Shown: positions 1-9,411, counted from the stretch's first letter. The stretch: DNA of 64,000 bases from an uncultured Acidobacteriaceae bacterium (GCA_903842065.1 CAIMKZ010000106.1:1-64000), one strand, 5' to 3'. Program-made: numbers and translations. The notes: generated from the letters alone by a model not told the origin.

Positions 1-126
1 CAACTTCTACAGATTCTCAGTCTTACTCTGTTTGAGAAAACCCCGATTTTACGCGCACTTCAGCAGATTCACTCCCAAGCCGACCTACTAACTACCGCCA
101 ACCAACTGAATCTATTCGACTTTTAA
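1..126 (+). CDS. IS4-like transposase, C-terminal end only
   Basis: An open frame runs from the first base to a TAA at 124-126, giving 41 residues that begin QLLQILSLTLFEK and end NQLNLFDF. The LLQILSLTLFEK stretch and the short hydrophobic LFDF ending resemble the C-terminus of IS4-family DDE transposases as I recall them. The catalytic residues would lie upstream, outside the window, so the family call rests on the tail alone. The gene runs towards the truncated acetyltransferase and probably belongs to the insertion that broke it. Confidence 0.6.
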   Translation, partial: QLLQILSLTLFEKTPILRALQQIHSQADLLTTANQLNLFDF

Positions 127-135
127 CCGGACAGC
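1..135 (+). mobile_element. right end of an insertion sequence
   Basis: The transposase tail is followed after only a few bases by sequence that reads, on the other strand, as a normal hexapeptide acetyltransferase. The acetyltransferase loses its family pattern right after the codons for GDHC, near position 135, where W-I-G would be expected. The terminal inverted repeat probably includes ACCGGACAG at about 126-135. The left end, and therefore the inverted-repeat pair and target duplication, are outside the window. Confidence 0.5.
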
Positions 136-508
136 AGTGATCGCCTATATGTACTGGTGCGGGGCAAGCCGGCTGCAAGCGCATCGGAATGCCGAGCGCC
201 ATTCCATGGTTCTGTGTGTAGATAATCACTTGTGGTCCCATTAATACTCCATGTCCAATCACTACTTCGGCAGTGCTCCCTATGATGCAGTCCTCCCCGA
301 TCATGGAGTTATCGCCAATCGACACCTGAGATCCTCGGCCAAAACGCGCACGCGGCTTTACGATGACTTGTCTTCCACAGTACATGAAGATCCGCTTCAC
401 GAGAATTCTGTTCAGCCGTACGCCAATTGTGTCCGAATTGTCCGACGTCCGGATTCTGCTTGTTATTCCATAGTAGAAGAGAAGCGCGAGTTTACTAAGC
501 ATATGCAA
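92..508 (-). pseudogene. hexapeptide-repeat O-acetyltransferase, truncated by an IS
   Basis: The 138-residue product has left-handed beta-helix hexapeptide repeats (IGDNSMIGEDCIIG, VVIGHGVLMGPQVII) and the NHG segment, with its histidine, typical of maltose/colanic-acid O-acetyltransferases. Members of this family normally continue for about 50 more residues through GxxVVTKDVP-like and GNPAR-like motifs. Here the frame degenerates after GDHC into residues encoded by the adjoining IS end and stops at 92. It is the last gene of the polysaccharide locus in the window and would have acetylated a sugar of the polymer. It is probably inactive, since the C-terminal coils help form the trimer and the acyl-CoA site. 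Confidence 0.7.
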
Positions 509-631
509 TCTTTCAACTCAACATACAGCTCTTATCAGACTTATAATTGGTTACACGAACTGCCAATTCCGTACATTTCGTTTATGCCAATTACGATTGT
601 TGTAATACGAAGACGCGGGCGGGCTAATGTC

Positions 632-1735
632 TTAGTACAACTCTAGTATTTTCTCGCCAACATACCTGATCTGAGCTTCACTCAATTCGGGATAGATCGG
701 AAGGGCGAGCACTTCCTTTGCCGCGCTTTCAGATTCCAGAAAGTCACCTTCACGATAGCCAAGATCTTTAAAGCACTCTTGCAAGTGCAGCGGTTGCGGG
801 TAATAGATCTCTGTTCCAATGTCGGCGGCCTTCAGATGGGCAATCAACTCGTCCCTGCCTTCCGTACGGATTACGTACTGGTTGTAGATACTCACGGCAT
901 CTGCGTGTATCCAGGGAGTGACAATTGGCGCGCCTGCCAGGAGTTCATTGTACAGTGCAGCATTTCGTCTGCGAGCAGCCGACCACGCGTTAAGGTATGG
1001 CAGCTTTACCAGTAGAATTGCGGCCTGAAGTGGGTCAAGTCGGAAGTTCCCTCCAACAAATTTGTGAAAGTACTTCGGCTTTGCCCCATGTGAACGAGTC
1101 GTCAGCAGCCGCTCATAAAGTGCCTCATCGTCTGTAACTATCATGCCGCCATCTCCAGCAGCGCCAAGATTCTTGCTCGGAAAGAAACTGAAGCAGCCAA
1201 GGTTGCCGAAGCTGCCAGCCTTCTTCCCCTTATATGCAGATGAGATGGCCTGGGCTGCATCCTCTATTACGAAGAGATTGTGCCTGCGGGCAATCTCCAT
1301 TATCGAATCCATCTCACACATCTGGCCGTAGAGGTGCACAGGGATGATAGCTTTGGTGCGTGGCGTGACAGCTGCCTCGATCTTGGCAGGATCGATATTG
1401 TATGTGCGCCTATCGATATCAACGAATACGGGCTTTGCTCCTACGCGCGAAACACACCCGGCGGTGGCGAAGAAGGTAAACGGAGTAGTAATTACCTCGT
1501 CCCCTGTACCTATGTTGAGAGCCATCAGCGTCGCTAGGAGAGCATCGGTTCCACTCGATACGCCTACGCCGAAGCGACAGCCCGAAAGCTGAGCCACTTC
1601 TTCTTCTAACTTGGCAACCTTGGGCCCAAGTATGCAGACTTGGGAATCCAAGACATCGTTCACTGCCGCCAGAATATCTTCCTTCAGTGCAGCGTATTGA
1701 GTTTTCAGGTCGAGCAACGGGATTTTCATGGTCAT
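632..1735 (-). CDS. wbpE: DegT/DnrJ/EryC1 aminotransferase, WbpE-like
   Basis: A PLP-dependent sugar-nucleotide aminotransferase of 367 residues, the usual length. The PLP lysine is K188 in SFFPSKNLG, and the phosphate/pyridine-binding features SSGTDAL, EDAAQ and GDGG are intact. WbpE-like enzymes transfer an amino group from glutamate to C3 of UDP-3-keto-GlcNAcA. The start codon overlaps the stop of the upstream fused WbpB-WbpD gene by four bases (ATGA), which implies translational coupling and fits the pathway order: oxidation, amination, acetylation. DegT substrate specificity cannot be read from sequence alone; the WbpE call rests on this context. The enzyme is cytosolic. Confidence 0.82.
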   Translation of the reverse strand: MTMKIPLLDLKTQYAALKEDILAAVNDVLDSQVCILGPKVAKLEEEVAQLSGCRFGVGVSSGTDALLATLMALNIGTGDEVITTPFTFFATAGCVSRVGAKPVFVDIDRRTYNIDPAKIEAAVTPRTKAIIPVHLYGQMCEMDSIMEIARRHNLFVIEDAAQAISSAYKGKKAGSFGNLGCFSFFPSKNLGAAGDGGMIVTDDEALYERLLTTRSHGAKPKYFHKFVGGNFRLDPLQAAILLVKLPYLNAWSAARRRNAALYNELLAGAPIVTPWIHADAVSIYNQYVIRTEGRDELIAHLKAADIGTEIYYPQPLHLQECFKDLGYREGDFLESESAAKEVLALPIYPELSEAQIRYVGEKILELY

Positions 1736-3420
1736 TTGCCTTGTGAAGTCAACTTAGTTTTGAATTCGTCATAACTCTTGCTCCCTTTGGCCAGCTCCGC
1801 CGGCAAGGGAAGCTCTTCGTCCAGGTCGAGACAGCGTAGGATATTCGGTTCAACCTCTTTGTATCGATATCCGCTCTCTGGACATACCATTACGTCGTCG
1901 CACCCGGATTTACTGAGGCGGTGACCGTGGCGGCTCATCCAGCCAATCTGTCGTGCGGGATTGCCAACCAGAAGAGCGTAGTCAGGCACGTTGCTGACCA
2001 CTACGGATCCAGCGCCGATAAAACAATATCGTCCTAGATCAATTCCACATACGATGGTTGCGTTAGCGCCTACCGTAGCGCCGCGAAGGATTCGTGTCTT
2101 TTCATATAGTGAATGACGGTTGATCTGCGACCGTGGGTTGGTCACGTTGGTCAATACACAGGATGGACCCAGAAATACATCATCGCTGATTTCAGTTCCC
2201 GCGTAAACCGAGACGTTATTCTGGATTTTTACGTTGTCTCCGATAATTACGCCATCTGCAATCTGGCAGTTCTGCCCGAGGATACACTTCTTGCCGATGC
2301 GCGCTCCAGCCAGGACATGTGTGTAGTGCCAGATTTTGGTGCCTTCGCCGATTTGGCAGGGCTCATCAACAACTGCGCTAGGATGAACGAAGAAGGGCCG
2401 CTCGCTTTGCACTTGGAATTGGTCAAGGAATACCGTCTTCTGAGTAACCATGGATTCTTGACAAGCCGCTAGTATGCGAAGAACCCTAAGGCCTTCCTCC
2501 CCGTCGGTTAACGGACGACGTCGTGTCTGAATGCAGTCTAGGAACTCCATACACTCACTCTTGAGCGGCTCGTCGGAACTCACATCCACCGGTACTCCAT
2601 CAGCCTTGATCGCACTCGGTATGCGATCTTTCCATTCAACGCGATGAGGGTAAAGAATCAGCTTTTCAGCAGCAGTATCGTCAAAAACAGCCATCTGCTC
2701 AGAGCCGACAACAACTAGCCGCTGCTCCTTGAACGGGTGTAGCCAACTGACAAAGATATGCGCGCGCGCGCCATTTGGAAAACGGAACTGACTTACTGTG
2801 ACATCTGCAATATCATGGCTTAGGTACGCTCCTGCCTCACAGGAGACCGCCTTGGGATCCTCTCCCATGAGGCCTAACAGCACACTCACGTCGTGTGGAG
2901 CAAAGCTCCACAAGATATTCTCCTCGACGCGAATTTTTCCCATATTGAGCCGATTCGAATACACATAATCAATTCGGCCCAGTGTTCCATTACCAATAAG
3001 CTCACGCAGCTTCTTGATGGCTGGGTGGTATTGGAGAATGTGACCAACCATGAGGATGCGACCTGCTTGGTTGGCAATCTTTACCAGCTCGACGCCTTCA
3101 GAAACGCTCAGAGCAAGCGGCTTTTCAACAAATACGTCCTTTCCCGCCAAAAGCGCTTCTCTCGCCAATGTATAGTGCGTCGCAGCCGGTGTGGCAAGCA
3201 CGACACCACGAATCGCCTCGTCTTTGATAATGGTTTCAAAGGATGACGTTAGCTGAACAGCTGGGTACTTTTTCTCGATTTCTGTGCGTGATTCTGGTCG
3301 GCTTTCACAAACCCAACGCAGTGCACCTAGAGCCTCGAAGTTACGCACTAGATTCTTGCCCCAGTAACCGCTTCCAACTACAGCTACTTGAACCGACGAA
3401 CTTTGCTCGCTATTTGACAT
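1732..3420 (-). CDS. fused UDP-GlcNAcA 3-dehydrogenase (WbpB-like) and N-acetyltransferase (WbpD-like)
   Basis: A 562-residue bifunctional protein. Residues 1-335 are a Gfo/Idh/MocA oxidoreductase: NAD-binding GSGYWG at 16-21 and the catalytic-site EKP at 99-101. Residues about 345-490 are a left-handed beta-helix acetyltransferase with many hexapeptide repeats and the GNPAR closing motif. A short C-terminal tail carries a CPESGYRY segment. In Pseudomonas these activities are separate proteins, WbpB (C3 oxidation of UDP-GlcNAcA) and WbpD (3-N-acetylation); the aminotransferase acting between them is the next gene. The start is preceded by GGAAGAAGACA, a good ribosome-binding site. The product probably channels intermediates to UDP-GlcNAc(3NAc)A. 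Confidence 0.85.
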   Translation of the reverse strand: MSNSEQSSSVQVAVVGSGYWGKNLVRNFEALGALRWVCESRPESRTEIEKKYPAVQLTSSFETIIKDEAIRGVVLATPAATHYTLAREALLAGKDVFVEKPLALSVSEGVELVKIANQAGRILMVGHILQYHPAIKKLRELIGNGTLGRIDYVYSNRLNMGKIRVEENILWSFAPHDVSVLLGLMGEDPKAVSCEAGAYLSHDIADVTVSQFRFPNGARAHIFVSWLHPFKEQRLVVVGSEQMAVFDDTAAEKLILYPHRVEWKDRIPSAIKADGVPVDVSSDEPLKSECMEFLDCIQTRRRPLTDGEEGLRVLRILAACQESMVTQKTVFLDQFQVQSERPFFVHPSAVVDEPCQIGEGTKIWHYTHVLAGARIGKKCILGQNCQIADGVIIGDNVKIQNNVSVYAGTEISDDVFLGPSCVLTNVTNPRSQINRHSLYEKTRILRGATVGANATIVCGIDLGRYCFIGAGSVVVSNVPDYALLVGNPARQIGWMSRHGHRLSKSGCDDVMVCPESGYRYKEVEPNILRCLDLDEELPLPAELAKGSKSYDEFKTKLTSQGK

Positions 3421-3614
3421 TGTCTTCTTCCTGCTGTCACTTTCTTATGGAGCTGACAGCTGTTAAGTATCCGACATTTCGCCGCCCGATACCCAGTTTC
3501 CTACTGCAAGCATTTCTTGGCTGCTTACGTATTTATACGTGTAGTTCACTTGAATTCTATGAACACGACAGCACGGAATGACAATTCACTAAACTAGCAA
3601 TGTTGCTTCAATAG

Positions 3615-4682
3615 TCAAACAATGCGTCTAATGTATGGAATCTTCCCGATCATCAGCGTTATGGCAGCTGCCGCTCCAAATACGACCACTGCTTCGCAGG
3701 GGATCGATATTGCCGGGTTAAACGCAAGCGGCCCCATCTTGAGAATTCTAAAGAGGTCGATAAATACCATGTGCATTAGATATATCCCAAGTGTTGCCGA
3801 TGCGAGCGCTTGCTGTGTCTTCAGGCCTCCTATCGGCGATTCCCAGCGCCTCGCAAGTATGAACAGGATTGCAGACGTCATGATAACGGTTAAGCTTAAA
3901 TAGTTATAAAAATACATTCCGGCCGATGGGCCGAACTTTTTTCCCACTACAGCACATCCGACCGCGGAGAATGCCGCGATACCTACAAGGGTGACACATA
4001 GCTTCACGATCGAGTATTGGCGTTTGCTTGTTGATATCAAATAGCCAAGCAGAAGGTATGGAATATAAACAATAAACCAGTTAACAAACAGCTTTGAGGA
4101 GCCGATGCCGGACTCCCCGCTGACTGAATTGAGTATGGAGAATGCAAAGCCAATAACGAGCAGAACCCGCAACTCTGCACGAGAGCTATCTCTGATTATT
4201 TTCCGCAGGAATGGTATAAATAGATATAGAACTGCGATCATGAAAATGTACCACATGTGAGAAGCCGGATGACCGCCCACCAGTAGCCTTGCCAGCTGGA
4301 TCTTAGAGAGAGGCTCTCTATTCATTGTCCCCATATACTGAGCCCACGCGAGATAGAATAGAGACCAGAATAGTAGCGGAATCAATATTCGAGCGATGCG
4401 ATGCTTATAAAAGACTGCTATCGACTCGGCCTTGCCAGGGGCAAGCAGCAATGCACCACTTATCATCACGAAAACGGGAACCGACCATCGTACAAGAACT
4501 TCAAATATGTTTCCAGCCCACCAAGCAGACGTACCGAAGTCACGATTCAGAACTACGATAGCTGATACATGCAGTACTACGACAGCAAACGCGGCCGCAA
4601 TTCTGCAATTATTTAGCCAGTTTATTGTGGGTTTCTGTTCAGCCACGATTTTCCCTCTAGCACGATCTGCTGTGATTGGCAT
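3615..4682 (-). CDS. membrane acyltransferase, acyltransferase-3 family
   Basis: A 355-residue multi-pass protein with about ten hydrophobic segments. The first helix carries the family pattern LNNCRIAAAFAVVVLHVSA, whose histidine is the presumed catalytic residue of acyltransferase-3 enzymes such as OafA. Such proteins O-acylate (usually O-acetylate) lipid-linked or surface polysaccharide at the inner membrane. Base composition is visibly richer in A+T than the housekeeping genes to the right. It sits between the fused wbpB-wbpD gene and a soluble acetyltransferase, so polymer decoration is the likely role. Acyl donor and acceptor sugar are unknown. Confidence 0.8.
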   Translation of the reverse strand: MPITADRARGKIVAEQKPTINWLNNCRIAAAFAVVVLHVSAIVVLNRDFGTSAWWAGNIFEVLVRWSVPVFVMISGALLLAPGKAESIAVFYKHRIARILIPLLFWSLFYLAWAQYMGTMNREPLSKIQLARLLVGGHPASHMWYIFMIAVLYLFIPFLRKIIRDSSRAELRVLLVIGFAFSILNSVSGESGIGSSKLFVNWFIVYIPYLLLGYLISTSKRQYSIVKLCVTLVGIAAFSAVGCAVVGKKFGPSAGMYFYNYLSLTVIMTSAILFILARRWESPIGGLKTQQALASATLGIYLMHMVFIDLFRILKMGPLAFNPAISIPCEAVVVFGAAAAITLMIGKIPYIRRIV

Positions 4683-4754
4683 AGCTTTGCAATCGCATTA
4701 TGTGAAACTAGTCTTGTTACTACCCACATACCTAAGCATTTCTTGTGGCTACTT

Positions 4755-5333
4755 CTACGCAATTGGCCGCGCAGGTGAACCGGCTGATACCGAGGCGGCC
4801 TCTAGCGAGCGAGTAACAACTGAGCGCGCACCAACAATTGCCCCATCACCTATTACAACGCCTTTTAGCACAGCCACACCAACTCCAAGCCATACGTTAT
4901 TCCCAATCCGAATAGGGCATTTAACCATGTCTTGCTTGCACATCGGAATGTCCGGTTGACGTCCGTGATCCGCGTCAATAATGTAGCCGAACGGGGCTAT
5001 TAGGCAATCGCAGCCTATTACAACCTTCTTCTTGGCAATGACGGTACCGTATCTGCCTATGTATGTACGTGCACCGATCTCGACCGTGGCACCCTGTGCT
5101 GCTTCTACAATCACGCCTGAGCCGAATTGGGCATAGTCGCCGATGCGCACACGCTTCCCACCATAGACTCGCAGAAGCCCTTCGTATTTAATGCCTCGCC
5201 CAACGCATACCCCCGACAGACGGAGGAACAATTCGTTGTAGCACTTGAAGAAGAGACGGTCTCCCCCAGTACGCAGCAGTTCAACCCATCCTTGTACACG
5301 TATCAGATTGATTATTTTCGCGAGAATTTTCAT
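4755..5333 (-). CDS. hexapeptide-repeat acyltransferase (LbH family)
   Basis: A 192-residue protein with hexapeptide repeats from about residue 55 to the end (VRIGDYAQFGSGVIVE, VEIGARTYIGRYGTVI, IRIGNNVWLGVGVAVL, VVIGDGAIVGARSVV). A DADHG segment supplies the family catalytic histidine, and GSPARPIA closes the domain. The architecture is that of WcaF/Maa/CysE-like O- or N-acetyltransferases that act as trimers in the cytosol with acetyl-CoA. The N-terminal 50 residues have no repeats and may bind the acceptor. It is separated by 13 bases from the upstream glycosyltransferase gene, so both are in one operon. The substrate cannot be assigned. Confidence 0.8.
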   Translation of the reverse strand: MKILAKIINLIRVQGWVELLRTGGDRLFFKCYNELFLRLSGVCVGRGIKYEGLLRVYGGKRVRIGDYAQFGSGVIVEAAQGATVEIGARTYIGRYGTVIAKKKVVIGCDCLIAPFGYIIDADHGRQPDIPMCKQDMVKCPIRIGNNVWLGVGVAVLKGVVIGDGAIVGARSVVTRSLEAASVSAGSPARPIA

Positions 5334-5346
5334 TTGGTGAATTCAC

Positions 5347-6477
5347 TTAGCTCAAAGTACTAGTAGCTGCGGGCTTACTATCTCTCAACACACGCTCGTA
5401 AAGTGCTGTCATGTGCACAACTGAATGGCCCCATGAATATTTCTCGCGTACAACCTTCACATTTTCCAGCGCCTCGTGGCGGGCCGTTTCGCCGATTGCG
5501 ACCAGGATGCCGGCTGCGATAGCCTCTTCAGAGTGACCAACGAACTGAGCACGAACGCCAGACTCGCATAGAACAAGGTTTGCTGGAATGTGGCTCAGTA
5601 CCAGCGGTCGTCCAGCCGCTGCGGCTTCTAGCACCGAGACCGATAGGCTGTCGTGTGCCGGTATGGATACGACAGCGTCTGAGCGGACAACAATTGACGC
5701 AAGCTCCACTGCAGACAGCAGTTTGTCGACCACAATGACATTGTCTCCAAGACGCTCGGTGCGAATTTTCGCTATAACTCGCTCATAGTATGTGCTGTCA
5801 CGAAAGCCCGCCAGAATGATTGCCGTTAATTCCGGATGGCGTTCACGAAGCCTTGCTATAGCGCCCAAAAAGGCCAGAGTGTTGTAGGTTTCCTTGACGG
5901 ATCGGATTGCCAGTAACACGGGCCCGTGTCCCGAGCGAAGATCGATGGGCATCGACATCGCTCCTGTCTCTGGCGAAAATAGCTCGGTATCGACGCCCCA
6001 TGGAATCACATCGATCTTCACGCGCGGCACTCCGAGGCGGATCAGCGGATCCATCAGAGCCGTTGTTTCGATTGTGACGCTGGCAGCCTTGCGTAGACCG
6101 GGGGTTACAAATCGGCGAATCAGCGCAGTCCTTGGTCCGGTGGCAGACAGGGTCTTTAGCACGTCCGATCCCCAGGCTGAGAGCACTAGCGGTACGTCTC
6201 CCGCTGAGCGAGCGGCCAAACCTCCGTACCCTGTGAGGTAATGTCCATGCACTATATCCGGGTTAAACCCCACAACTAGTTTTCGGGCCTTGCGCAGAGC
6301 CAGAAAATATCCGAGTTTCCCAAGTCCCACCCCTGGCAAGCTCTCGACTCGCGCACCGCCGCACTCCCTGACGTGAAGTGTGAGAAGAAGAACCTTATGC
6401 CCTTCTTCCACTAGCGCAGAACACCATCTCTGCACATGGGGTGTTTCCGCATCTCCAAAGATACAAATCCGCATCAC
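5347..6477 (-). CDS. glycosyltransferase family 4 (GT-B fold)
   Basis: A 376-residue GT-B glycosyltransferase. The N-terminal domain opens with MRICIFGDAETPHVQRW and has the HGHYLTGYGG acceptor-side loop. The C-terminal domain holds the sugar-nucleotide site with SIPAHDSLSVSVLEAAAAGRPLV, a variant of the E-x7-E retaining motif in which SxSVLEAAA replaces the usual EGFGxxxLEAMA. It would add one sugar to the lipid-linked repeat unit on the cytosolic face of the membrane. A GTG at 6477 and an ATG at 6474 are both possible starts; AGGAAG lies about 7 bases before the GTG. Confidence 0.85.
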   Translation of the reverse strand: MMRICIFGDAETPHVQRWCSALVEEGHKVLLLTLHVRECGGARVESLPGVGLGKLGYFLALRKARKLVVGFNPDIVHGHYLTGYGGLAARSAGDVPLVLSAWGSDVLKTLSATGPRTALIRRFVTPGLRKAASVTIETTALMDPLIRLGVPRVKIDVIPWGVDTELFSPETGAMSMPIDLRSGHGPVLLAIRSVKETYNTLAFLGAIARLRERHPELTAIILAGFRDSTYYERVIAKIRTERLGDNVIVVDKLLSAVELASIVVRSDAVVSIPAHDSLSVSVLEAAAAGRPLVLSHIPANLVLCESGVRAQFVGHSEEAIAAGILVAIGETARHEALENVKVVREKYSWGHSVVHMTALYERVLRDSKPAATSTLS

Positions 6478-6524
6478 GAATCTACTTCCTAACTTGTAGC
6501 TAAGTTTACGTCAATAGCACACGA

Positions 6525-8021
6525 TTAGGAGATGGCTGCACGGCGCACAAGTACTCGACGAAGCGGCTGCTTCACTCCTGCCTCAGCCGACATTGGCAGA
6601 GAGGGCAGTATGAAAAACAGCGCAGAAAGTACTGTGCTGTTTTGAAAGGTGTCTCCAAACAGGCCCGTGAGGATAAGTCCCAGCAACATTCCTTCCAACG
6701 CGATCCCTCGATAACCGCCAAGCGATTTACCTTTCCGCCAAATGTTCAACAACATGTAGCACATCGTACACAGCATGATGAGACCGCCTTCCAAGGTTGC
6801 GCGGAGAAAAGTCTGGTGAGTGCCACCATAATCCGAGCTTCCCGCGGGCAGGTATTTTTCGATTAGATCCGGGCTGCGCTCCAATCCAACTCCGAATATC
6901 CCGTATGGAATTAGCGCTTGGGCGCCAGCCTTCCACTGCTCGATTCTGGCGCTTGCTGAACCTGTCTCAGCCAGATACCCAGTGTCCACTTGTGACCCGC
7001 CGAAGCTATAGAGATAGATTCTATTGTAGATCGAGTCCCAGAGAAGCCATGATGTTAGGATAACTCCCAGCAAGACCATGATTGCCGCCCAGCGCCTTTG
7101 TTTCGCCAGTCCTGTCTTCCGTACGTACCAGGCAAACGCAAGAATAGCGCCGAGATAAGCTTCCCGCGACAGGGTGAGAATCAGCGCACCGATCCCAGCT
7201 GCAATCAAGACGATCATAACTATCTTATTCACCAGTTTGGCGTGCGCAACCTCTCCTGCCAGAAACATCGTTGAGATGATCGTGAACTCCGCCAGTGAAT
7301 TTGGATTTCCGAACGGCCCGCTGATTCGCCAGCCGAAAGTGCCCATCCAGTCGCTAACGTCCTGAGAACTGTTAGTCGTGATCGTCCGGAACATCGCAAG
7401 ATATGCCTGCGGGAAAAAGTTCTCCAGAGCCGATATTGCAACTACTCCTGCAATCGTGGCAACAAAGACAGCTCGGCTGGCGGCTGCGTCCGCTTCATCT
7501 CGCAGGGCTACTCGCAAGAGAATGTAAAACAACATCGGTTCGGAGCCTTTCGCTAAAGCTCCCAAAGTGAAGACTGCTTTGTCCGGCGCTAATAGTATTG
7601 CCACTAATGCGGCTATCACATTGGCTAAGACAAACAGCACTACAGCCTGATCCATCGCTCTCCATCCGCCGAGTAAGGGGAGCTGGAAGGACATCCGGAG
7701 TGCTCCCAAGAGGACGATGAGCGATAGCAGCAGAAGCATTACGTCGCCGGCGCCCCACCCAAAAGTCATCGACCCCAAGCTGATTCCCGAGATCGATTTT
7801 GGCAGGCACGTGCTAGAAAAAAGTACAATGCCGCAAGCCACAATAGGCCGTGCCGCCCAGGCTGAGCCCACCAGAATGGCGAGGACTGGAATTGTCAGTA
7901 TTCCCGGCAGCCCAACCGACACACCTATAGTAATTACCACTCCAATTGCGGTTAATATTAGTGCCGTTTGCGGCGATAACTGCCCCGTTTGTTTAGTCAA
8001 TACAGCAATTTCGTTCTTCAT
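6525..8021 (-). CDS. O-antigen ligase/polymerase-like membrane protein (Wzy/WaaL type)
   Basis: A 498-residue integral membrane protein with about 11-12 predicted helices. It has a large periplasmic loop (about residues 330-395) between later helices, which carries RIEQWKAGAQALIPYGIFGVGLERSPDLIEKY, split here only for description. This loop-plus-helix layout, with the GxG...H segment that follows, is the Wzy_C/O-antigen ligase pattern. In a Wzx/Wzy locus with no other candidate, it is the best choice for the polymerase that joins repeat units in the periplasm. Its start overlaps the stop of the upstream glycosyltransferase by four bases. Wzy sequences diverge fast, so polymerase versus ligase is not settled. 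Confidence 0.8.
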   Translation of the reverse strand: MKNEIAVLTKQTGQLSPQTALILTAIGVVITIGVSVGLPGILTIPVLAILVGSAWAARPIVACGIVLFSSTCLPKSISGISLGSMTFGWGAGDVMLLLLSLIVLLGALRMSFQLPLLGGWRAMDQAVVLFVLANVIAALVAILLAPDKAVFTLGALAKGSEPMLFYILLRVALRDEADAAASRAVFVATIAGVVAISALENFFPQAYLAMFRTITTNSSQDVSDWMGTFGWRISGPFGNPNSLAEFTIISTMFLAGEVAHAKLVNKIVMIVLIAAGIGALILTLSREAYLGAILAFAWYVRKTGLAKQRRWAAIMVLLGVILTSWLLWDSIYNRIYLYSFGGSQVDTGYLAETGSASARIEQWKAGAQALIPYGIFGVGLERSPDLIEKYLPAGSSDYGGTHQTFLRATLEGGLIMLCTMCYMLLNIWRKGKSLGGYRGIALEGMLLGLILTGLFGDTFQNSTVLSALFFILPSLPMSAEAGVKQPLRRVLVRRAAIS

Positions 8022-9214
8022 GATTGGGTTGCCGCCTTCCGAAACGCCGCTTCGTAGCGACTCACCATAAGTGCTGAGGAAAACTCTTGTTCTGCTCTCC
8101 GTCGACCTTGCTGCCCCAGTACTTCTCGGAGTCCGGGGTCGGAGCCAAGCCGGAGAATCGCCTGTGCTAAAGACTGTGCATTTCTTGGCTCTACCAGATA
8201 GCCATTTACGTCATCCCTTATAAGCTCCGGGATTCCGCCGATCGCCGAACCTATAACAGGCCGCCGCGCCGCCATCGCTTCAAGCAATACCATCCCAAAC
8301 CCTTCGCGAACATATGTTGGGAGCACCACGACGTCAACCAATCTCAATAGTTGCGGTACGTCGTTACGGTTACCAAGGAAGGTCACTCGGTCGGCTATTC
8401 CAGACTCTTGCACTGTTTGCTCAAGCTTACGTTTGTACCAGTCGTCTTCGCCAAAGAAACTGCCGCCTACCAGCAGGAAGTTATAGCCGATCTGCTGGGA
8501 GACAATGCGGGCCGCCTCAAGAAAGGTCTCGTGCCCTTTGACGCCCGGGTACATATAGGCAAACATGGCAACTACTAGCCCTTGCCGAGGAAGCCCTATC
8601 TGCTCTCTCGTGATCTGTCCAGTGCTCTGGGCGGCATCGAAGCGTGCTATATCGAGTCCGTTGTAGACCGTCACCAGCTTTCGCCTCGGAATCCGACGCT
8701 CGGCCACGTAATCGGAGACATCGTCTGAGACCGTAGTCATCAGTGTATCGACCCAGTTGCTAGCCCTTTCCATGGCTATCATCGGCCAGGTCTCCAAATC
8801 AGGTCCATGAACCGTAGATACCACCGCTACGCCGCGCAACCCTGCCGCGGCCAGCCGGCCCAGGATCCGCGCGCGCATCAGATTCAGGTGCATCACATCA
8901 TACTTTTTTCTCTTGAGTAACTTGCGCAACTTCCAGATTGCTTTGATATCCAGAATTCGCTTGCCCAAGTACGATCCTGTAACCAGAGAGCTGCGGATGT
9001 TTATAATGTGCACCGGCATTTGTATGTCATTGGCGGCGGCGGACAGTCTCCCCTCGGCCGGTACCAGCAACTCAACCTTATGACCGCGTTCCCACAGTCC
9101 CTTAGCAGCCATCCAGGCGACAACTGGAGCGTCGGGGTGAGATGTAACCATCAGAATCTTCAACGGAGACTCGACGGCTGCTTGCCGCTCGCTGTCTCCA
9201 CTCGCTTGCATCAT
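8018..9214 (-). CDS. glycosyltransferase family 4/1
   Basis: A 398-residue GT-B enzyme. The N-terminal domain reads LKILMVTSHPDAPVVAWMAAKGLWERGHKV with the family VHGPDLETW loop. The C-terminal domain has the complete retaining-GT4 motif VREGFGMVLLEAMAARRPVIGS, whose two glutamates contact the donor sugar nucleotide. It is expected to extend the lipid-linked oligosaccharide in the cytosol. Its stop overlaps the start of the Wzy-like gene by four bases, so glycosyltransferase and polymerase are translationally coupled. A 197-base gap without genes separates it from the next gene upstream. Donor and linkage cannot be read. Confidence 0.87.
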   Translation of the reverse strand: MMQASGDSERQAAVESPLKILMVTSHPDAPVVAWMAAKGLWERGHKVELLVPAEGRLSAAANDIQMPVHIINIRSSLVTGSYLGKRILDIKAIWKLRKLLKRKKYDVMHLNLMRARILGRLAAAGLRGVAVVSTVHGPDLETWPMIAMERASNWVDTLMTTVSDDVSDYVAERRIPRRKLVTVYNGLDIARFDAAQSTGQITREQIGLPRQGLVVAMFAYMYPGVKGHETFLEAARIVSQQIGYNFLLVGGSFFGEDDWYKRKLEQTVQESGIADRVTFLGNRNDVPQLLRLVDVVVLPTYVREGFGMVLLEAMAARRPVIGSAIGGIPELIRDDVNGYLVEPRNAQSLAQAILRLGSDPGLREVLGQQGRRRAEQEFSSALMVSRYEAAFRKAATQS

Positions 9215-9411
9215 ATCCGGCTCCGGTACTTAGTCTATGGCTTATCTGAGACTTTACGATTGCCAGCCATGCTTCGGTACCTGGGCAACCAGTTAAATCG
9301 GGTGTTATAAGTGACTTGCGGGGAAATCATTTCAGCTGTTTCAGCATGTTGACAAGCAACACATGCTCAGCGTCTGCTCCTGCTCTGCCAACATGCATGA
9401 ACAACGGCGCG

